Below are positions 43,330 through 56,032 of a stretch of 64,000 nucleotides of DNA, in pieces. Under the pieces are notes generated by a model. The model was not told where the DNA came from and ran no database searches. It saw only the letters and a list, made by a program, of their open reading frames with translations. The position numbers and the translations under genes were made by a program. Position 1 is the first letter of the stretch. The number at the start of each line of letters is the position of its first letter. Source of the stretch: Amanita rubescens (lineage: Eukaryota; Basidiomycota; Agaricomycetes; Agaricales; Amanitaceae). Location: NCBI GenBank assembly GCA_015039365.1, contig WION01000072.1:1-64000 (forward strand). Direction: 5' to 3'.

Positions 43330-45456
43330 GTGGGTTACCCAAATGGGCGTGACTCACACCGTACGCACTGACAATGATTGACCAACCTCCTTATCTCCGT
43401 CATTGTCGCCCCCTCGTCTCTCCCAAGCTAAAACGGCACCCCCGCGCCCCCACAACCACGCCGCAGACCCAAAAATGACCCACCGACCCTCAACTTTGCC
43501 CACCTGATACCCCCCGCCTCATCTGGAAGGAGTATTTTCCGCACGTTGTGCACCATCCGACCTTTGGAGAGGCAAGACGATTGTTTTTCCTCCTTTCGAA
43601 ACATTGCCTGCTGGAGCGGTGTGCGTTCGTCAGCAAAACTTTAACTTTCGCATCCCTTGACAGTCTGGTATACTGGACCGATTGACGTATTGGTGGTGCA
43701 TGTCAAAGACAGGGACGTCGGTACCACGGTGCTAGTGGAAGCAGCTTGCGTCCCTAGCTCCTTGTCCTCCTGCTTGTCGTTCCTACAGCTGCCACCGACG
43801 GCCATCATTGGTCATCTCTTGAATCCAGAAACAGCGTACATCATACACAAAGCCATGCTGGACCGGCTTTGAAGCAGCAGTGGTTTCTGGAAGCAGTTGG
43901 TCGACATGGTGAAGGATGATATGGGCCCGCACCCAGACTATGAAGTGTCGCCTTCTATGACCATTGACGGTGTCCAATCACCCGATAGCCGCCATCTACG
44001 CCTATCGTGCCTCGGCCAAGTCATGTACGACCAACGTCATCGGCGTGTGCATTGGCAACGAGCTTCAGTCGTAAGGTTGAAGGCAGTTACAAGGAACTGG
44101 AAACCTGCATCAAAAAGAAGTTGCTGAGGTCTTGGCGGAAGCGACACCTACCCCTCGGGACTGCATGACAATCTACTTCAGTCATTGAAGGCCTCGTTTG
44201 AAGGACTAGAGTTGGAATAACTCCGAGTACCGGATTCGGTGGACGAGTGGGAATTCGATGACAACTTTATGTACTTGGTGTTGGAATCGGCTGCGTGCGT
44301 ATCTCGTGAACGGTGAGGAGAAGCAAGAGCAGGCATTCCAAGTCGAAAAGTTGTTTACACAAACGGCTTTGACTAAGCCCTGACAAGCTGCATCAAGCCA
44401 TTCCATACTTGCACAGTGACGATAAACTGCGGCCACATCTCCTATCCATGGACCATTACATCTTCATTGGAGCTCGTGTGGTTTAGATCAAGTCATTTAG
44501 GGGTTAGGGTCGATTTAGCTAATTCACCGCTTATTCGACATATTGTTGACAGTCAGCGTACTACTTTGGCCTCAAAATGACTGGCTGCTGCAGAAAACCG
44601 TCGTTGTACCGGTATGACCTCTCTTACCCATAATAAAGCAATACCTGACTGAATTTTCAAGGGTCTTCTCGGCGAGCCGGCACTAATGAGCTCACTCTGG
44701 ACGAGGTTGGAAAATGATCCTTCGAGGTCCAGTCAATCGTCCTGCGGGACGGAGTGTTCTTTCTTCCTATGACGGCGATCCTGGCACTGTTAAAAGTGTA
44801 ACCTAGTAATATTCTCAGTCTCGTATATCGGACTACATTGATGGTTAAGTATCTAGTAATGCTCTACAGTGGAATGTAAGTCAAGGCGAACAGATAGGAA
44901 TAGTAAACGTAGTCTCGTATATCGGACTGAGGTGTCTACACTAAACTACTGTATTTATACATACATGAGCTTAGCAACCTAACTGAAAGTGTATCAAGGA
45001 GGTGAAGATGAAAGGCGAGACGGTCTTTAAGCCGGAGGTCGATTGCTGTGTATGGTGATGCGCACAGTGGCGCGGCGAAGCGTACTGTCATGACTTCTAT
45101 CATTCACTTTTTGATACTTATGTTGTCTACTCTCATGCAAGGCAAAGGCTGTTTTTTCAACCCATTATTGAGGAGAAATATTCAATTATATTGCTGCTAC
45201 CAATTACAATGGATAAAATAAGGAGTTAAACGTGTTCCAATCATTGCATCACCATCCTCAGGCCCAGTACATATCCCCTCGTCATCTATCCAATGAGCCC
45301 ATGTCAACTTTGAAGCTGACAGCCAAAAAACACACCTGCGACGTTGTGATAAGCAAAAACGAGGAATAAGTGCTTAACGGCACTTACCTGAAGTGGCAGT
45401 AGCCACTCGCTACCCGCTGATTCGCCTGCCTTTTCCATGCAGGTCGCTACCCCTCG
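43330..45456. other. Gene-poor stretch
   Basis: 43640-44480 has plus-strand peptide-like fragments in shifting frames, one reading TTNVIGVCIGNEL, which weakly recalls a glycosidase; not enough to annotate. Two LTR-like motifs (AGTCTCGTATATCGGACT) lie at 44817-44834 and 44911-44928. Nothing else is seen. Confidence 0.4.
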
Positions 45457-45884
45457 TCAATCAAAAGGTGGAGGCGGTCTTTGTCGGTTGACCTTGCTGG
45501 GGTTAGCGTCGTCAGAAGCAAGAGCAGTGGTAGCGCCGCGAGCGATACCATTAGCGAGAGTGCGTTTGGTGAATTCAGCCGATGGTCTCAGGTTAGGTTT
45601 GTTGACGGGCTGGGTTAATAGACGCTAAAAGTGAACTGCATATGTTTGATTGTGTCCGGATTGGTGTTCTGACTCACCTTCTCAGCTGCGTTCCTTTTCA
45701 GCTGTGCACTGGCGGATAAGATTTGCTGAAGGAGTGGGCTATGAGTCGGGCGCCTCTAGCTCCTGGGGTGAAGCCAACCAAGCAAGGGAACACACACCTG
45801 CCCTTCGCGCTGTTGGGCTTGTCGTACATGGAAAGCTTCTTGAAGTCGCGCTTCAATTGATTTTGCATTGTTGTTGTCCGCCAT
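45457..45884 (-). CDS. Intact small basic protein, 87 residues, with a 24-nt microexon
   Basis: ATG at 45884 (MADNNNAKSIEARLQEAF, HVRQAQQREGQ). Exon 1 is 45884-45798, exon 2 is only 45701-45678 (24 nt, LKRNAAEK) and exon 3 is 45609-45457 (PVNKPNLRPSAEFTKRTLAN to NRQRPPPFD). The introns are about 96 and 68 nt, with GTGTGT and GTGAGT donors and CACAG and CCCAG acceptors. All junctions are phase 0 and the frame is free of stops. The protein is rich in Asn, Gln, Arg and Ala, with a likely N-terminal amphipathic helix, no signal peptide and no membrane segment. I do not recognise the family. The clean frame suggests a live gene, next to the start of the HSP70 remnant on the other strand. Confidence 0.7.
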
Positions 45885-46185
45885 GATGGTCTGGAGATGC
45901 CAAAGCCTCCAGCCAACCCCTCAGCCTCTAACGATGGCTTTATAATTCCACGGCCGGTTTACCTCATTGTGTAGGCGATGGTGGGGGGGAGCCTAGAGCG
46001 CGCAGGAGGGAGTCAGAATCAACATGTCACAAATAGAAGGAAATAGTGGACTTGTGTTTTCTTTGGATTTCCCTCGCATATTCGATCTCCTATCTTTCGA
46101 TTGTCATCCTCAAAGACCATCACGCAGAAATCACCAACCCAGTACCATTATGGAAACCTCTGTTCAAAGACAGAAGAAATAAGCG

Positions 46186-48115
46186 GAGGAAGTATGTACT
46201 TTTGGATCGGCGTGGATTCATTCTAATTTGTCTTTCAGATCTGGGAACAATATGCATTTATAGGTGTAGCGCACGTTCAGGTTGAAATTATTGCCAATGA
46301 CCAGGTAACCGTGTCACTCCTTCCTTGGTCAGCTCACCGACAAGGAACGGCTGTAAGTTGATTTGTCGAAATGTCGCTACTTTCACTGATACCGCCCCCT
46401 AGTGTTGGTGACAGCGCGAAGAATACTTTCCATTCCAACCCCGAGAACACAATCTTTGACGCGAAGCGGCTAATTGGTCGCCGTATGGATGATGACGATA
46501 TCAAGAAAGACATGAAGCCCTGGCCATTCAAGGTCATCGAAAAGAACGGCAGGCCCTCCATTGTCGTCAAACACAAGGGCCTCGACCGCAACTTTGTAAG
46601 TTTTTTTGTCAAATATTTCAGGCTATTTTCTCACTTTACGACAAAAGGATGCCGGAACGATCGCCGGTCTTAACGTCCTCCGTATCATCAACGAGCCTAC
46701 CGCCGCTGCTATTGCCTACGGTCTTAACAAGAAGAAGGGCGAGTCCCACATTGTCTACGATCTCGGTGGTGGTACTTTCGATGTTTCTCTCCTCTCGATC
46801 GACGACGGTGTCTTTGAGGTCTTGGCAAATGCTGGTGATACTCATCTCGGTGGTGAAGATTTTGACAACCGCGTAATGGACCACTTGATCAAAGGCTACA
46901 AGAAGAAGACCGGCACCGATGTCACCAAGAATCTCCGAGCTCTTGGCAAGCTTAAGCGCGAAGTCGAGAAGGCCAAGCGTACCCTGAGTCAACAGAGCGT
47001 CAGGATCGAGATTGAAAGCTTCAAAGACGGAAACTATTTCTCGGAAACCCTCACACGCGCTAAGTTCGAGGAAATTAACATGGACCTCTTCCGTCAGACC
47101 TTGAAACATGTCGAGCAGGTTCTTAAGGACGCCAACGTTAAGAAGGAAGATGTCGACGAAGTCGTCCTCGTTGGTGGTTCGACCCGTATTCCTAAGGTTC
47201 AACAACCCCTCAAGGACTACTTTGGAAAGGAACCCTCCAAGGGTACCAACCCCGACGAGGCCGTCGCGTACGGCGCCGCCGTCCAGGGCACTATCCTCAC
47301 TGGTGATGAAGGCACGAGCGACATGGTCCTGGTCGACGTCAACCCTCTTACTCTCGGTATTGAGATCACTGGTGGTGTCTTCACGAAGCTGATCCCTCGT
47401 AACACCGTCATTCCCACCCGCAAGGGTCAGATGTGAGTAGCATAATAATTTTATTGTAACCCTTGCTGACGTGTTTTAGCTTCTCGACGGCTGCCGGCAA
47501 TCAACCCACTGTCCTTATCCAAGTCTTCGAGGGTGAACGTTCGCTCACAAAGGACAATAACTTGCTCGGCAAGTTTGAACTCACCGGTATTCCTCCTGCT
47601 CCTCGCGGTGTTCCTCAAATTGAGGTCACATTTGAAATTGACGTCAATGGTATCTTGAAGGTCTCGGCCGCCGACAAGGGAACGTAAGTACATATTTTTC
47701 ATCTTATAATGTCATCCATCTAACATGTTTGCAGTGGTAAATCCGGGAGCATTCCAAGAGTCAACCCCGACGAGGCCGTCGCGTACGGCACCGCCGTCCA
47801 TCAAGATTACCAGTGGTGTCTTCACGAAAGTGATCCTCACAACATCGCCATTCCCACCCGCAAGGGCCAAATGTGAGTTACCGTACATTGTATAATGTAT
47901 TGTGTTCCTTGCTGACATGTTTTAGTTTCTCGATGGCCACCAACAGTCAACCCACCGTCCAAGTTATCGAAGTCTTCGAGGATGAACGTTCGCTCCCAAA
48001 AGACAACTTGCCTGGCAAGTTTAAACTCACCGGTATCCCTCCTGCTCTTCGGGCTTGCAGTTGTCAAATCGAAGTCACATTTAAAGTCGACGCCAATGGT
48101 ATCTCGAGGGAATCA
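46186..48115 (+). pseudogene. BiP/Kar2-type HSP70, internally deleted, end-truncated and partly duplicated
   Basis: The parent family is the ER-lumen HSP70 chaperone. Pieces in order: a damaged DLGT loop (DLGTICIY) and VEIIANDQGNRVTPS with a stop and shifts; FHSNPENTIFDAKRLIGRRM to VKHKGLDRNF; then, after an intron (46596-46647), [66 protein letters not shown] and [14 protein letters not shown]. After the next intron (47432-47480) comes the start of the substrate domain, [16 protein letters not shown] to VSAADKGT. The segment that should lie between KHKG and DAGTIAGL (the VVTVPAYFND region) is missing exactly at an intron. The C-terminal lid and ER-retention end are absent. Copy 2 of part of the gene follows at 47742. 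Confidence 0.85.
47742..48115 (+). pseudogene. Second, degraded copy of HSP70 residues around the domain junction
   Basis: After GTGKS the sequence jumps back to [23 protein letters not shown], an intron like that at 47432 (GTGAGTTACC to TGTTTTAG), then [20 protein letters not shown] and [10 protein letters not shown]. It repeats about 47240-47680 including the intron, with many changes and a lost frame. It ends in unrelated DNA near 48115. Confidence 0.85.
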
Positions 48116-48451
48116 AGCATTGCCCTGAGGTCTGGATGGGACGGGAAAGAGAAGTTGAGTGCGAAATGGAGATCAACAGAATCAGGGAGTGGGAGAGTCT
48201 AGAGACAGGGAAATGGAAAGAAAGAGAATACGATCCGGGCAACCCCAGTGTCTGCGCCTCCCGGATACCCCAGACGTCTGCCAGTCCCTGGACGACCACC
48301 GCTATGCTGGACCAAGCGGATGCAGCACTTCCGACCTCCTCTCTGGTAGCGCGCCGGGTACGTAAAATGGCAACGTACTTGTACTACCCCGTACCTAAGC
48401 CATACCCATACCCGCATGCACATCACCACCATCATTACCGCCCACTGCTTC

Positions 48452-48800
48452 GGGTATGGATCCTCGAGTTGTTGCGTGCACTATCCTTGGTGGATTGGAC
48501 GCGCCACTCACGCCATCATCATCGTCCGCAAACCCGGGTTCCGCCGCCACCACCACCGGGAATAGATCCTCAAGATTTGTTGCGCGCACCATCGGTGGTA
48601 GACACGCGCCCGCCGCCTGCCGTGGTGGGCGACGCAGCACGAAGAGCTCCGAGAGAAGAGGGGAAACTGGAATGGATCCTCAACACTCGTTGTGCGCGCT
48701 ATCCGAGTCGTTGGTAGACTGGATGCGCCCACCTGTCATGGTGTGCGACGCAGCGCGAAGGAGCTGCGAGAGAAGTTGCTCGTGCAGGGGGAATCGGAGT
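48452..48800 (+). repeat. Three diverged tandem units of about 110 bp
   Basis: GGNATRGATCCTCRA followed by TTGTTGCGYGC begins at 48452, 48558 and 48669. Each unit continues through ATCNNTGGTRGA and GACGCGCC, and the second and third end with GGGCGACGCAGC or TGCGACGCAGC. Frames through it are compositional. Confidence 0.7.
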
Positions 48801-50881
48801 CATCCGATACAAAAGGTTCCTACAATGCCGATAGGTACATACATATACTTAGTATAGTGGTCATAACATAACTTATTTTAAGGGTTGAATATGATTCATA
48901 CCCGTTGTTTTCTTCATCACCTTGAATTTACCCCTCAGGTGCAGAAAAATAAAGATGAAATTTCCGCCTCTAATTCCACCTTAATAAATTCAACCCGTGA
49001 AATATGGAAATTTCTGATTCCACACTTCACATGCTTAATTTCAACCTGATCACGCGTCACAGTGAGAGAAGGATGGGATGAAGAGGTCTAGGAGGCGTTA
49101 GGAGGCTTGGGGGTGAATACGGAGAGGGAGCGATGTACACGACGCCGACTCTACTAGCTAGTTTGGTCGATCATGATGAAGAGTTTGTCGTATGTTGGGC
49201 GGACGGTTATATCTGGCCAGGTGATACATCATCAAGTCCTGTCGATGAATTTTGTACACACGTACCGAGCGCTTCCGACTCCATCTTACATGGTGCTCAT
49301 GAGCGGCCTATTCCCATAAGTTGAACTGTACTCGTAATCGTAGATTTGTACTCTACTGCATCAGGAATCACATGAGTTATGTACCTGAGTAGACCGTTAC
49401 ACGTAGTATTGAGTCCTTGAATAAATCCAGTTGTTGAATGGTTCACATCCGGCGGATTCCAACAATCGCCACCATACCCGGGCCCTGTTGAGATCAAGAT
49501 GATAGCCCAGCCTCGAGTCGCGATCAGACTCAGGTCTTGAGATTCACGTCTGCCTCTTGCTTCTGGATGATCCCACCACTCCCAAACGTGGTTTCAGAGT
49601 TCTGAATCCCTTATACTAAGCGCCCTGTGCCAGTGGACTTGAATGTGACTGTGTACTTGCCAAGACGACTCGGAATCGGGTCACGGGTGGCCGTTTGAGG
49701 CAAGATCGGATAAAGAGGTTCAAGTTGGCGCAGCCTGGCAGACGGCCGTGGCAAGCAAGAACTACGAGGATTCAGCGACGAACGCGGCCACGAGGATGCC
49801 AACTCCGAGCGGGCACAAATGCGAATGGTTCAGTTTTTCGAAGCGCAGTTTTGTACAGATATGCAAGGACAGCACGGGGAGGGAGTAGAGCGCATAGTCC
49901 CAACAGGTAAACTTGAAGGTGGTCGCGTTGTGCCCGAGTGTAACATAGAGGGCAGGTATTAAATACATAGCGCATCAACCGCCGAGTACTGATCGTCCAT
50001 CAACTCCTCGGCATCACGCATCACGCCCATCACTCGCCCTTGTCAACGCTTGGTGCCATCCAACTGGCAACAAGGAAGAGGGGGAAGCAAGTTGAGATGC
50101 GTCAAATTTAAGTAGTATTTGAGCCCCGAGGCCTTCCGCTTCTCAGCGCCAACTGAAATCCCCTCCAGTATTACCCGGGATTGTGATTGTATTCAATTTA
50201 AGTATATTATATACTATGTACAGACTCTTAGGCGGTTCCGAGGGAGTGTCTCTCGGAGATCAGTCTTACGAGCTTTGGACGGCTCGTCGTCCTTGGTTAG
50301 GGAACTTGGGAGGATTGGGAATTCCCGAGGAACAGGAAGGGATGGAGGTTGTCGGAATGCTGGCCAAGTCCCAAGTTGTCGCCACCACTATATCTCGTGT
50401 TCCTAGTTTAGAAATTGTGTCCAGATAGATACCTCAAACGAAAAACGCGATCATTAGTACAGGGGAACGAGGCAACACCTCAGAACACACACCTTCGACC
50501 AAGACAGCCCTCACGTCTAAACTCTCGCCTGTCTCCTCTTTACGGGCTTACCCTTCAAACCGGCTCATAAACGAGCCTAAATCATCCTTCTCAATGTTTT
50601 TTGTGCTCTTTCTTAGATATCTTGTCCAGGGTACCCCATTGCAGGCAATCACACCGTTTGTTCCGAGGCCAGATAATACAATGAACATTCTACATTGGTT
50701 TGTTTATTTCAGAAGGCCTCAGCCATCATTGGCAGCTTAAAGTGTTACAAAACTTGACACTATAAAAACTGATTCCTCCTTTCAAAATTCCAAGAATGCA
50801 GAGCAGTGTCCAAGGATGAAGAGAGCATGGGCATACCCGATGTTTATCAGTTCAGGAATGCTTCCGGAATCCGTGGTGATT
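48801..50881. other. No supportable gene
   Basis: Only short ORFs without domains on both strands (up to about 95 codons). AT-rich at 48840-49030. No repeats longer than 20 bp were noticed. Confidence 0.4.
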
Positions 50882-52253
50882 TCAACGGTAATCATCATAG
50901 TGGCGCGCAGGAAAAGGTGGGCCCGGGTAGTACTGTGGATACGGACTCATCATATTCCCCACCGGAAATCCACGGAATGCTTGATATTGGTGGGCGTTGG
51001 ACTGCGGAAGGTGGAAGGTGTATTGGAATGCATGTGAGTTGATTGGTTCATTCTGCTTTGTCAATGGTTGACCTGGCCAAAACATTGGGGGTGGCATGGG
51101 TGCGACAATTTCCCTGAATGAAGGAGTTGGGAACTGTTGTTTAGCTTCTTGGACTGATAGCCTCGCGCGATGAGCTCGGTGATTGGGTGACAACATATTG
51201 CCCGTGGGAGGGAAAATCGGACCATATGAATGTGGATTTGGTGCGCTCTGTGTCAGACGGTAATTTTGGTGAGCGGAAGCTGCTGGGCACGCCGCACGAG
51301 GTAACATATACAAGTTAAAACATGCATTTAATATGCGAAGTAGAATTTCTCACTCGCATCACCCAATCGAGCGAGTTCCTGGCGGTGATCTGTGATGGTG
51401 GCCGGGTTCGTGTCCTTTGCGTTGACGTTGCGGCTGAAATGGATATGTCTTTTGTTGTATTGCGCAAGAACTTTATTTGCACTTTTCCCTGATCTACTGG
51501 CAAGCTCTTGAAATAATGAATCAATTTCACTGAATGCTCTTTCTAGGTTCACAGCGGTAATCTTCATTGGCGATCTGGACGTTTGCATTGACGAAGAGGG
51601 GATCGTGCAGGAATGTTCTTTGCCCGCATATCCTAGTTCCTCTGAAGACTCACGGTAGGAAATAGGGTATTGTGGAGGCAACTGACTCTCACCTTGTTCG
51701 AACACAAATGCTGGGCTTGTCTGCTGTTCCGAATGCCGAGACAGCGGCTGAGCGAGAGGCATGGTTTTGTCCTGAGGGCTGACATGCGGCAAAAAGGGAG
51801 TCTGGTTCAATGATGGAAAGGCTTGACGTGGTACCCCTTCCTCCGGAAAATAATCTTCTGATAGCTTGTCGTTCATCAGGAAATCGTGTGCAGCACGATT
51901 CGCGACCTGCATCGACAGATCAGTTGCCTACTACATCAACAAGGAGGTATGATCTATCACTGACCTGCGGGTCTGCTTCATTAGTTGAATAATCCCGACA
52001 ATCAAGTTCTCTTGCTGACTTATCGCCTGTGTCTGATTCCAAGATCAATGATGAACTTGAAGTGTCAGGATGGCTGCTGCCCTCTAACTCGGAGCAAATA
52101 GAATCCAGTTTCAAGAGATCTGAGTGATCAATTGCCTGCGGCATCGACGTGCCACCGACACTGAGGAAAAAATGGCAAGTGGTAAATAGGACACAATAAT
52201 TGAAGGTCTCACGAGTCACCCGATAACTTAGTTACGGTTGCCGACAAGGACAT
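50882..52253 (-). CDS. Hypothetical 396-residue protein, four exons
   Basis: Minus-strand exons: 52253-52213 (MSLSATVTKLSGD), 52160-51965, 51906-51354 and 51282-50882. The introns are 52, 58 and 71 nt, with GTGAGA, GTCAGT and GTGAGA donors and CAG acceptors. Joined length is 1191 nt, divisible by three with no stop. The middle has AVNLERAFSEIDSLFQELAS, then SANKVLAQYNKRHIHFSRNV and ITDHRQELARLGDA, which resembles the conserved N-terminal block of a mushroom-specific family with a WN-Y-YF-H-EE-R order (from memory). The C-terminus is Pro/Asn/Gln/Tyr-rich and disordered, ending RHYDDYR. It may be a partner of, or the other half of, the family seen at 41095-43326. No catalytic motif. Confidence 0.65.
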
Positions 52254-52679
52254 GGTCAACCCTTAGCCTTGGTCTTCGACTTCATATCCTTTTTTGTCTG
52301 CCGGGGTCCTCGTTACTGGGCGTCACAAGGTGACCACGTCTATTTTAATGCTGCGGTGCGCCGCCGGTGGAATTCACTGTCGAGCTTGGTAATTTTGCAT
52401 CAAAACACATACTCGCATCATGTATTAGGCATTCAAATGTAGGCCATTTGGATCTATATCTTTTCATGAGCTAAAAAATCTAAACTTGGCTTTTTTGGTC
52501 CTCCAAGTCCATTTCAAGCCTGAGGGTGCGCAACCCTAAAACGTTACATATCCGATTGTTCTCGCAAAGGCTGCTAACGTCCGATTTTCTTTTTTCCTCC
52601 ATCCCAGTAAATGGTGTTGTCAGTGCGTGGCTTGATTCTAATCATGAGATCAATAAGATGCCTAAGTCAATTAGCAGCC

Positions 52680-53215
52680 TGAAATTACACACGAATGAGC
52701 CTGAGGATCAATTAGACATAGTTTTCCAGTACGGTCACATCATCAGTGGATTCAGGGCAATATTATGAGGAAGATTACAAACCTTGCATATCGGAGCTGT
52801 TCTCGTGAATAGATCCATGCAAAATGGACAAATGCATGTACTGCCTGAGTCATACTGTCGTTTGCGGGTCCAAGATTGTTGCTTCCAGTGAATTTCTTGA
52901 CCGGATCATCAAAACACCTACATGGAAGTAATGGTGTTGCAAGGAATCCAATATGAGGGATAGAACGACGCCTGGATGCTGACAGTGGCTCGAGTTCGCC
53001 ATAAAACGTGTCCTTAAAGTTAAAGTAAAATGCCGGAGTAACCAGTCAATAGTAAGTTTAAGAGATAGACATTCAAAAACATACCTGGGATCCCCTTGAT
53101 GTCGCCTTCTTTGATAAATCTGTCAAACTCCTTCTTTATACCATCGCAATGATCGCATTGCGCGAGGAGCTTAAGCTCAGCCAGCAAGACGCCCCGAACA
53201 TCCGAAAGGGACATA
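52680..53215 (-). pseudogene. Alpha-kinase domain fragment
   Basis: A minus-strand exon ending at 53085 (VRGVLLAELKLLAQCDHCDG, then KEFDRFIKEGDIKGIPG) is spliced over a 72-nt intron (53084-53013, GTATGT to TTTAAG). The next exon reads DTFYGELEPLSASRRRSIPH, then DPVKKFTGSNNLGPANDSMT and QAVHAFVHFAWIYSREQLRY. The last stretch matches the alpha-kinase (MHCK/EF2K-type) catalytic core before the DLQG motif. The DLQG itself is disrupted: after RYA come stops, and DRTGKLCLIDPQAHS resumes in frame downstream. Fungal alpha-kinases phosphorylate Ser/Thr. With the metal-binding DLQG region broken this copy is probably dead, unless an unusual splice bridges it. Confidence 0.55.
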
Positions 53216-53349
53216 TATTCATCAAAAGGCTGAGTACATGTCCATATCGATTTTTCCCTTCAGGATATCTGTTGTGCAAACTTGAGGATGCCAGGCACTG
53301 TGTAGATGGGGATCGAATAAACTTAATGACGTACACGTATTACTATTAG

Positions 53350-56032
53350 AAGGGAACCCGTAGAATTCGTCAACCGCCCGAAGCTCGATATGTCAAGGGA
53401 GAATAGCCTTCATCCCGCACACCTACTGCCCGGAGCTGGTACAACCACTTGCTAGAGTCAGTGATAACTCGAAACACGCGTCGCCGTGGAGGAGATAGAA
53501 CGTGGGAAATTTCCTCCGCGGTGTTCTAAACATTGCGCAGTGATTTCTGCAAATTGGGAGTTGTCTCTTTGGCGCTCTCTTTGCGTTTCTCTTTACACTC
53601 TCTTTGGCCCCAGGGACGGCCAAAACCAAACGAGGAAGGATCTTGACATAAACCTAAGCGGACGGCGTAAATTCCCAATATACATATTCGGTTGCCAGCA
53701 GTAGAGAGCGTGACACCAGGAAGATCCAAGGGTTCCAGGACCCCAGGACTTGCTGTAGGAATGCGGATCAATGCCCATATGATAATGTTGACCATGTACG
53801 GTTGCCGACTGGGTTCAGGTCGATTTTTTCAAGATCTGCACGCGGCACAGCTGTGCCGAGTTGTGTCAGGGGTCCCTGGCACTCTTGTCACAGATTGTAA
53901 CGCCACCCCGACGGTCCCGCGCACGTTTGAACTATTTCGCCCCTGCCGACTCTTATAATCACAATCCCACCCGAAGGAACCAGTATCCCTCTTGTCGTAT
54001 GTAGCTGTACCGTATAACACTGAGTATCAGTATTCAAGATATGAATCATGATGCAAAGTTGGTCGCAGCCGGGCCCTTGATAAGTTAAGCTCGATAACTT
54101 GAATACAACCATCTCAAAACGACTGAAAGTTGACTGATACTAGAAACACTTGCATTGAGTCTGAGTTGACCCACTAGTAGCAATGGAGAACGAACCTTCA
54201 AATTTCAATTGCATCTTAAAATCGTCTCCGGGAATGCCAGCAGGTGGATTTGCATGATTCGCATATGCTACTAGTGCCATAACAAAACTAGGGTAAGCTG
54301 CCGTCACTGCCAATTGTATTGACTCACTCAGAAGTATTAGGACTAGGATTTGGAAATGAATCGGAGCCTGCAAAACTTACCAACATAGCAGTACCAGATC
54401 ATGATCTACTAGTACATCCATCATCTACAAACTTGAAGGTTCGAGGTGGGAGATACCTCCCCGGGAGGTCCTCTCAAGTCAGCTCGGAACAATGATGGTC
54501 TATGATTGGCAGGTTGAAGTAACAGGGGTGGGCCGCTAAGACGTGGCGTACATATTTCATGGGGCCCAGAGCTCGCAGGTACATGTCCACCATTAAGTTT
54601 GCTGCAAATGCAGCCACCGAGCAACTCGGATGGCTGGGTTCATCTAACTCAGCCGCGCGCGCGCATAGGCATTGATCGCGTCCGAAATCTGATTGTAATT
54701 TGTTGTAACTTTCATAGTAGAGACTGGCAGAACCACGCAGAGATGTACGGATTGATCAAGCACATCACAATACTTGGAAGTATAAAATTGCGCCTATAGT
54801 AGTACCGGCTTACAGTGCATTGTCGGGTCATGTTATATTTCTACAATTAATCTATGTTGTATAATCAACACCACTGTAGAATGCAAGTATGAGGTACCTG
54901 GAAAGGAATCAAGCGAAGGATAGACCATACCATGAGCAGGACTTGAACAGTCGTAACATACACCTGGCGTCCATCAATCCTCGCCAGAAGTGGTTGTTGC
55001 ATAAGATCGTTTGATTGTCCGTCGTTTCTAGCCTTCAGCTAAAAAAGGTGAGAACAGAAGTTTGGGATGATTGCGGACTTACCGAGAATCCGCAAATCAG
55101 GAGAGCAGTTGTTACGTGGTCACTGGAATTCAGATCCATGCCAGTCGCACTGAGGCTAGGCTCCGCTAAGTGGGCACGGCTTACAAACTAGCGCAGCCTG
55201 GTACAACCAAGGCGGGGCTTAGAAAACGTGCCAGAAGAGCTGGGCTGGGTAGGATTGATGGTTTTGGAGGGGGCCGGTTGAAAACACCAGCTGGGAGAGG
55301 TAGCTGCTAAGAAATCACAGGGAATGAAGTTGATGGCCGTGAAATCCATTGAAGGCAATGCAGGCGCGCATGGGCCGGGAGGTGCGCAAGGGTAGAATAG
55401 CATGAAAGTGAGGGGGGGACAGCAAGCGGTCCCGGTTAGCGGGGTACTTGGCAAGCCTTGGCCCTGCTCAGCGGAATCAGGCCTAATGCCAAATAGGGTT
55501 GTCACGCAAAGACCCCATCAACAAATCGAGCCTAAGGAACTTTGAAAAATCGACCTGAGCCCAGTCGGCAACCGTACCATGTCCTTGTCGGCAACGGTAC
55601 TCGGGGTCATCGTCATCATCAACTCCATGAGCAAACTTTTGCTTCTATCTGCCGAAAGCTACCGCTGTTCTGGCTCACCGCGCGTGTTACGTTACTAGTA
55701 GTTAGCGATGCGAATCCAAACATGTTACTCGTAGATACTGTTGCGAGTCTAACGATAACAGTCTTAACGAGGCGTTCCTTGTTGCTCCGTTGAACTTACC
55801 TAGTGAGCGCTGAGCGCCAGATCGTTATCAGTGTTACACATCAATTTAATCCCGTTTACCCCGTTACGTTAAGTGTTCATTATGCTCCAAAGATATCGTG
55901 AATCATGGGTTATTTTTTCTTGGCATTCAGATTGATGTCTGCTTCAAGTTGATCACAATTTTGGGAGAACATCGGTGAATACATACATATTGATCTCGCT
56001 CGGCATGCTGTAACGCTACAAAGAAGGCCGGC
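53350..56032. other. Gene-poor stretch
   Basis: A 77-codon minus ORF at 54140-54373 starts MQAPIHFQILVLILLSESIQ, which looks like a signal peptide, and ends in Cys residues; it could be a small secreted protein exon, but no partner was found. A Pro-rich minus ORF (55188-55505) is unassigned. Confidence 0.35.

Noticed and set aside
43640..44480. A glycoside hydrolase pseudogene (VIGVCIGNE string)
   Set aside because: Only one short match in one frame; catalytic surroundings and the rest of the domain were not found.
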